From NCBI GenBank assembly GCA_039654915.1, contig JBDJPA010000014.1, positions 186,001-250,000 of the forward strand: a stretch of 64,000 nucleotides of DNA. Direction: 5' to 3'. This DNA comes from Aquilaria yunnanensis (taxonomy: Eukaryota; Streptophyta; Magnoliopsida; Malvales; Thymelaeaceae). Positions 59,197 through 64,000 of this stretch are shown here, piece after piece (the first letter of the stretch is position 1; the number at the start of each line of letters is the position of its first letter). The notes beneath the pieces are model-generated. The model did not search any database. It was not told the DNA's origin and was given only the letters and a program-made list of their open reading frames with translations. The position numbers and the translations under genes were made by a program.

Positions 59197-61626
59197 ATGT
59201 CTTCGCCAACTGCTTCCCCTATCACGGAAAGTTGGCATCCTCTTCTCGGTCACACTTGCTGTACGACTTTAGAAAAACTAGAAAGATGGACCGAAATTTT
59301 TTTTCTTCCTTCTTATGCCACCACCAGACTTCCTGGACTTCAGGATGTCAGTTTTATGAATCACCAAAACGAGGTTACCGTTTTTCACGCCTAACTGAAG
59401 GCCGGACTTTGGTATCCTCCTTCAAGGGTGATCTGCGACTTTTGCCAATTTCATGGCATTGCCGTAAATCAACTTCCCCCGAACTCGTACTGCTACTTTA
59501 ATGCCTTCCTTTGTATGTGCGGCGTTTTCAAGATAGAACCCCATTTCATTCTTTTTTTGCAGTACTATAAGCTCTATACGGTCCCGAAGGGTGGCTTTTA
59601 CTTTATGCTACCTCGGGGATCGGGGAGCAAAAAGTATATGTTCACCTTTGCCACTAAGGACAGCTGGCGAGGGTGGCAACAAAAGTTTTTCTTTCTTAAG
59701 ATGGAGGAGGCCTGGTCGTACGTTCCGACCAAGTGGGCTCGGGGAAAATTGGAGATGGATGTCATAGACTCGAGGATGCTACTGACTCCTGAGCTGGCAA
59801 CTAGATTCGTGGACTTCGACAAACGGATCCGAGCAGTCTTCGACTGGGATTCCGAGGTCCCTTCGCGCCCCCTCTACCCCTTCCCCATCCAGTGGAAATT
59901 AATGACCGAGGCGGTCCTTCGGGAACTAGGGATAGTGAAGGAGCACAAGACGGACCTCAGGATGCCGGCTCCTATTATCGCTGGGAAAGACTCCTGGCTG
60001 GTGAAACTTCTTCGGGAGGAGGTTACTTATGAGTCGTTTTATGAGAGTAAGCTATCCCAGGATCTTTTTGCTATAGGTACATCTTGGACTCACACTAATG
60101 TCTTCCTTTTGTTTCAGAGATGGGCGATGAATCCGCTGCTTATTACAAGTCCCTTTTCCTCGGTCAAGCCGAGAAGGGCGAGTAGACAAAGAAGGCCGTC
60201 TGTCGAAGACGTAAAGCGTCTGGGGCCGGGCCATCCTCGGCAAAACGGGCGAAGAAAGATGTGCCTCCTCCTCAGCAGGGAATTCCCGAGGAGGTGCGCG
60301 AAGAGCCTGACACGGCTGCTGTCCCTCCGACCGAAGTCGCTGCTGATGCCCCTCCTCGGAGTCCCACTTCCTCGGTTCCTCTTCTGGACGCCCTGGTGGA
60401 AGTCCCTTCTGCCGAGGAGCACTGCAAGAGCAAAGGCAAGGAGATCTCTACCAAGGGGGCCCATGACTCCGACGACGACGTTGCCGAGGTGCCGCCAGGT
60501 TCGTTTTTTAGATAAGTCTGCAATGCCTTTATCTTTTGAACTTTAAGGATTACTTGTCTTGACAAACTTTTTTTCTTTGTCGTGCAGAGGAGGTACCATG
60601 CTCGGGATGGATGGTCGAGCATACCCGAAAACAGGCCCTTCGGGATTCTCATATCCCGAAGGGGAAAATCCTAAGGTAGCCTTTCTGGTCGTTTCCGGAG
60701 GACATGAACTTGTACTCCGGCGATTGCCAGCAAATGGCCAACCAAATTTCGAAGGGGATCTTTACTGAGGCCTCCTTCAAGGCCATTTCCGAGGCATGCC
60801 CGGACGATGAGTCCCTTGCTGCAAGGATTTCCGAGCACGCTGCCCAAGTATACTCTACGCCTTTGTTTTTTCCCTTTAATTTCTTCTAAGTACTTGGCTC
60901 ATTTTTCGCCTTACTGACTTTGTTCTTACTTCTTTGCAGCTGTTGGGGTACACCGGCCTCCTCAGAGTTCGGGCAGCAAAGCAAGCGGCCTTCTGAGTCT
61001 CGGCCTTAGATTGCATGGAAAAATCTAAGGCCGTGTGCTTTGACTTGGTTACCAAGAACAGGGAGATGGCTCTGGCTACGAAGAAGGAGGTTGCTGCCAT
61101 TCGGGAGGAGTTTTTGAAGGAAAAAGAAGAACTTTTGAAGGACTCATCCCAGAAGATTTCTGACCTTGGCTCCAAGGTGGCGGAGCTGACTTCGGCAAAC
61201 GAAGCCTATCAAAAGGAGAAGTCAGAGTCTGAGGCTTTCCTGGCGAAGGCGATTGCTGAGAAGGCCGAGCTCCAGGCCGAGGTCGAGTCTTTGAAGAAGG
61301 AGCCAAAGAAGAAGAAGACGAAGGCACTGAAGAAGGAGGTCGCAGATCTGGAGAAGGAACTTGACGCCTTAGGGGTCGAGAAGGATAAAGTCGACGAGAT
61401 GACAAAGGTTGGTTTTCAAGACGGTTTTTGTCTCGCTCGGCATCAAGTCCTTCAGAGGTTCCCAGATCTGGACCTCTCTTTTTTGGAGGCTCTAAACATC
61501 CCTGAGGGGCCTCGGTGGTCCTGGTCCAAGATCGAGCACCTCAAACTGCCCTTTCCTCTTCCGGCATCGAAGGCGGTGGACAAGGATGCAGGAGCTGGCG
61601 GTTCCGGGGGTCCCGAGATTCCTTAG
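59197..61626 (+). pseudogene. Four-exon opposite-strand gene of Tat element 2
   Basis: Exons 59197-60046, 60118-60498, 60588-60847 and 60940-61626 (850, 381, 260 and 687 bp; introns 71, 89 and 92 bp, GT-AG), 726 codons in one frame. Exons 3 and 4 have exactly the lengths seen in element 1. The same domain order appears: N-terminal globular part (CDFCQFHGIAVNQLPPNSY), acidic Pro/Ser-rich middle (SDDDVAEVP), exon 3 with SKGIFTEASFKAISEACPDD, and a C-terminal Lys/Glu coiled coil. Single stops lie at 59392 (TAA), 60183 (TAG), 60677 (TAG) and 60994 (TGA). None is at the position of an element 1 stop, so each copy decayed on its own. Role unknown. Confidence 0.82.
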
Positions 61627-61778
61627 GCTGTTTTAGGGTCTTTTGCCTTCTTTTTCTCCTTTTTTTTGTACTTCTTCTTTTGGAGAGCCTCATTCTTTGT
61701 AAGCAGATCCCTCATTAATAAAGACTCTTTCTTTCTTTTGAAAAAATTTGGCTAAGTCTTTTGTAAGTTTTTTCCATT

Positions 61779-62000
61779 GTCCTGAACACGTTCGCTCAAG
61801 AGACTTCGGAAAATCATACCTACGTCAATCACCCTCGTGAAATTCTAACTTGTAAAATTTACGCTCGAGCATTTTTCTAAGAAACTTTTGCAAGACTTTT
61901 CATTTCCTATTGTCCCGAACACGTTTGCTCAAGGGACTTTGGGAAATCATACCTACGCTTATCACGGCGATCACCCTTGTGAAATTCTAAATTTTAAGGA
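61779..62000. repeat. 132-bp tandem repeat in the pol/opposite-gene spacer
   Basis: TGTCCTGAACACGTTCGCTC starts at 61779 and TGTCCCGAACACGTTTGCTC at 61911. Both continue through CAATCACC/GATCACC and GTGAAATTCTAA. Element 1 has a single, inverted-by-orientation copy near 29880-29960. Confidence 0.75.
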
Positions 62001-62055
62001 TTTTGTACTTAGAAATTTTTTCTAACTTGTACAGTACAACTTTCCCACAAAAATC

Positions 62056-63217
62056 CTAAGCATAGAATTTTTTCAAGGCGTCCGAATGCCATGTATTTTT
62101 TAATTCTATGCCTTCGACGTCATCGAGCTTGTAAACTCCTTTTCGTACTTCGGCAAGTACTAGATAAGGGCCTTCCCAATTTGCGCGAAGTACCCTGTGG
62201 GATGGCCTTCGGGGTCCAAATTCAGCCTTTTGGAGAACGAGGTCCCCTTCCTTTATTCCCTTTGGCCTGGCTCGCAAGTTTATAGCCGCGGCCACTCTCT
62301 GCTGAAAAGCTTTTCTTCTCAGCTCGGCTATTTCTCTGTGTTCGCCGATGAGGTCGAGCTTGGTTCTCAGGCCGAGGTCATTTCGCCTTTCATCAAACAT
62401 TTGCACTCGCACCGATGGTTGCACTACCTCGATTGGAATGATAGCCTCTGTACCGAAAACTAGTGAAAAAGGTGTTTCCCCTGTGGCTCTTCGGGGTGTT
62501 GTTCGGTAGCTCCATAACACACTTGGGAGCTCTCCTGGCCATTTCCTTTTTGCCTCCCCCAGCCTCTTTTTCAGACCATCTTTTATGGTCCTGTTAGATA
62601 CTTCTACTTGCCCATTGCTTTGGGGGTGAGCTACTGGGGCGAAGTGCATCTTTATTCCGAGGTTGTTGATAAATTCTTGGAACCTTTTGTCTATAAACTG
62701 GGACCCATTGCCGGCTACTAGTACCTTTGGTATCCCAAATATGCATACAATGTTCTTCCATACAAACTTCTGCACATCTTTTGCCGAGATAGTCACCAAG
62801 GGTTCTGCCTCGACCCATTTAGAGAAATAGTCTACTGCAACTACGCAGAACTTCACGCCTCCAGGCACTGTCGGAAGTGGCCCGATGAGGTCTATGCCCC
62901 GAACTGCGAAGGGCCAGGGGTAGTTAGCCGAGGTTACCAATTCCGAGGGTGTTCTTTGGATATTCGAGTGTCTCTGGCAATTACCACATTTCTGGACGAA
63001 CTGTCTAGCGTCCTTTCTCAGGGTAGGGCCAAAAGTACCCTTGGCGAAGGATCACTGCTGCTAGAGCGTCGGTTCCAATGTGCGAACCACAAGCGCCTTC
63101 GTGAACTTCTTCGAGGATCATTTCAGTATCCTCTTCGCCAACACACCTCTGCAGTGGATTTGCATATCCCTGCCGATATAACTCTTCTCCAATTAGGAAG
63201 AAACGTCTAGAGCGTCT
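62056..63217 (-). pseudogene. Integrase of Tat element 2
   Basis: The C-terminal 294 codons are open (62940-62056), from the first catalytic Asp region (GIDLIGPLP) to KNTWHSDALKKFYA. The second catalytic Asp is replaced by Gly (VLVAGNGSQ, codon at 62712-62710), while the Glu in GQVEVSNRT is kept. Upstream, the HHCC finger is in another frame because of one extra base near 63021-63030. This integrase would be inactive even without the frameshift. Confidence 0.88.
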
Positions 63218-64000
63218 TCACACTTTTGCTGCTTCACTGGGGTCTTCGGGGAGCGCACTGGTTGCGAGATATCTTTTTATTGGATCTTTCCAGCCTTTTC
63301 CCGAAGTTACTATACTCAGCACTACAATGCTCGGGTGGTTTAGCACCTCGGTGCATGTTTTCGATTTTGCCAAGCAATCTGCCTCGGCATTATCCCATCG
63401 AGGCACATTTTCAATTCGTACGGTGTCAAACTCTCGGATAAGCTTTGCTACCAGTTCATGGTATTTTGCCAAGGTTGGGTCCTTCGCCCCATAGTCCCCT
63501 GCTGTTTGCCGAACTACCAGCTGGGAATCGCTGTGAGCTTTCAAGTTTCTTACACCAATTTTTCTGGCTAGTCGTAACCCCGCTATGAGGGCTTCATACT
63601 CAGCCGTATTGTTGGTGACGTTAAAGCTGAACTTGATGGCCTTCATTACTTCTAGACCTTCGGGACCTCTGATAATTACCCCAGCTCCCTGGTGTTCGGA
63701 CCCTGAGGCTCCGTCTACATACAAAGTCCATTCTGGCTCACCTTTGCCAGGATCCGAATGGCTATCCTCGGTGATGGGTACTTTGGCAATGAAGTCTGCC
63801 AGGGCTTGAGCTTTTATGGATTTCCAAGGTTCATAGGTAATGTCGTGTTCACCAAGCTCTATGCACCATTTGGAAAGCCTTCTCGAGTGATCAACTTTCT
63901 TCATGACGTCCCGTAGAGGTAGACTACTTCGGATGATGATAGGGTGAGCCTGAAAATATGGTCGTAGCCTTCTTCCTGCCAGTACCAAGGTATATATAGC
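63218..64000 (-). pseudogene. RNase H end and second RNase H domain of Tat element 2 (partial)
   Basis: Open from the window edge to a TGA at 63220-63218. It starts in the first RNase H (AGRRLRPYFQAHPIII), continues through the spacer KKVDHSRRLSKWCIELG, and includes the complete archaeal-type RNase H (EWTLYVDGASGSEHQ, NNTAEYEALIAGLRLA, HSDSQLVV). The Arg codon that became a stop in element 1 (27864) is intact here. The final TGA is shared with element 1. Confidence 0.9.

Larger units (their letters stand above)
57669..64000 (-). mobile_element. Tat-lineage Ty3/gypsy element 2 (partial, runs off window)
   Basis: Minus-strand relative of element 1. It shows its 3' LTR (57669-58527), the opposite-strand four-exon gene (here on +, 59197-61626), a tandem-repeat spacer, integrase and the second RNase H, then the end of the first RNase H at the window edge. 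The 5-bp flank before the LTR is TATCT (57664-57668); the other copy of the target duplication would be outside the window. It belongs to the same family as element 1 but is clearly diverged. Confidence 0.93.

Noticed and set aside
59428..60546. Reading the + strand frame as one uninterrupted 372-residue protein
   Set aside because: Comparison with the other copy shows a donor at 60047; the residues after it in that frame are intron and wrong-phase translation.
1..64000. CRISPR arrays, bacterial operons, rRNA or full tRNA genes
   Set aside because: None seen; the spaced repeats present belong to transposon subterminal regions or LTRs.

Overview
This is nuclear DNA from a flowering plant, most likely a eudicot. 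Coding regions carry GT-AG introns, the intergenic DNA is AT-rich, and most of the window is transposable elements in nested layers. I cannot name the species from sequence alone. Only two loci look like host genes. One is an intact seven-exon gene for an organellar peptide chain release factor 2 (2701-6530, + strand). The other is a probable two-exon gene for a small multi-pass membrane protein with a leucine/proline-rich N-terminus (8826-9910, - strand).

Layout: 640-1175 is a broken TRIM (miniature LTR element) just upstream of the release factor gene. 7578-8133 is a fold-back MITE. From 10 to 15.6 kb I see intergenic DNA with a LINE tail and a dispersed repeat. About 15.65-40.262 kb is one decayed CACTA (En/Spm) DNA transposon. 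Its TNP2-type transposase reading frame is split by a hAT-type element (16989-18070, exact 8-bp target duplication). It is split again by a block at 21390-35433 made of a solo-LTR-like sequence, a Tat-lineage Ty3/gypsy element inside that LTR (23397-34047, two 842-bp LTRs), and a complete TRIM (34904-35433). 41269-47490 is a nearly intact, full-length L1-type LINE with a poly(A) tail and a 19-bp target duplication. 50.6-55.4 kb is a much older LINE, 55.45-57.67 kb a decayed Ty1/copia element, and 57669-64000 a second Tat-lineage element in the opposite orientation that runs off the window.

The most interesting system is in the two Tat elements. Between pol and the 3' LTR each carries a gene on the opposite strand to gag-pol. 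By comparing the copies I could resolve it into four exons with matching GT-AG sites, reading phases and near-identical exon lengths (about 725 codons). Each copy also has a TATA box and a CACGTG box upstream. The predicted product has a globular N-terminal half, an acidic middle and a lysine-rich coiled coil. Both copies now carry a few stop codons, mostly of the C-to-T kind. Other points to check are a TGA shared by both Tat copies between the second RNase H and integrase, the ATGA ORF1/ORF2 overlap of the L1, and the odd target-site bookkeeping at the outer CACTA insertion.
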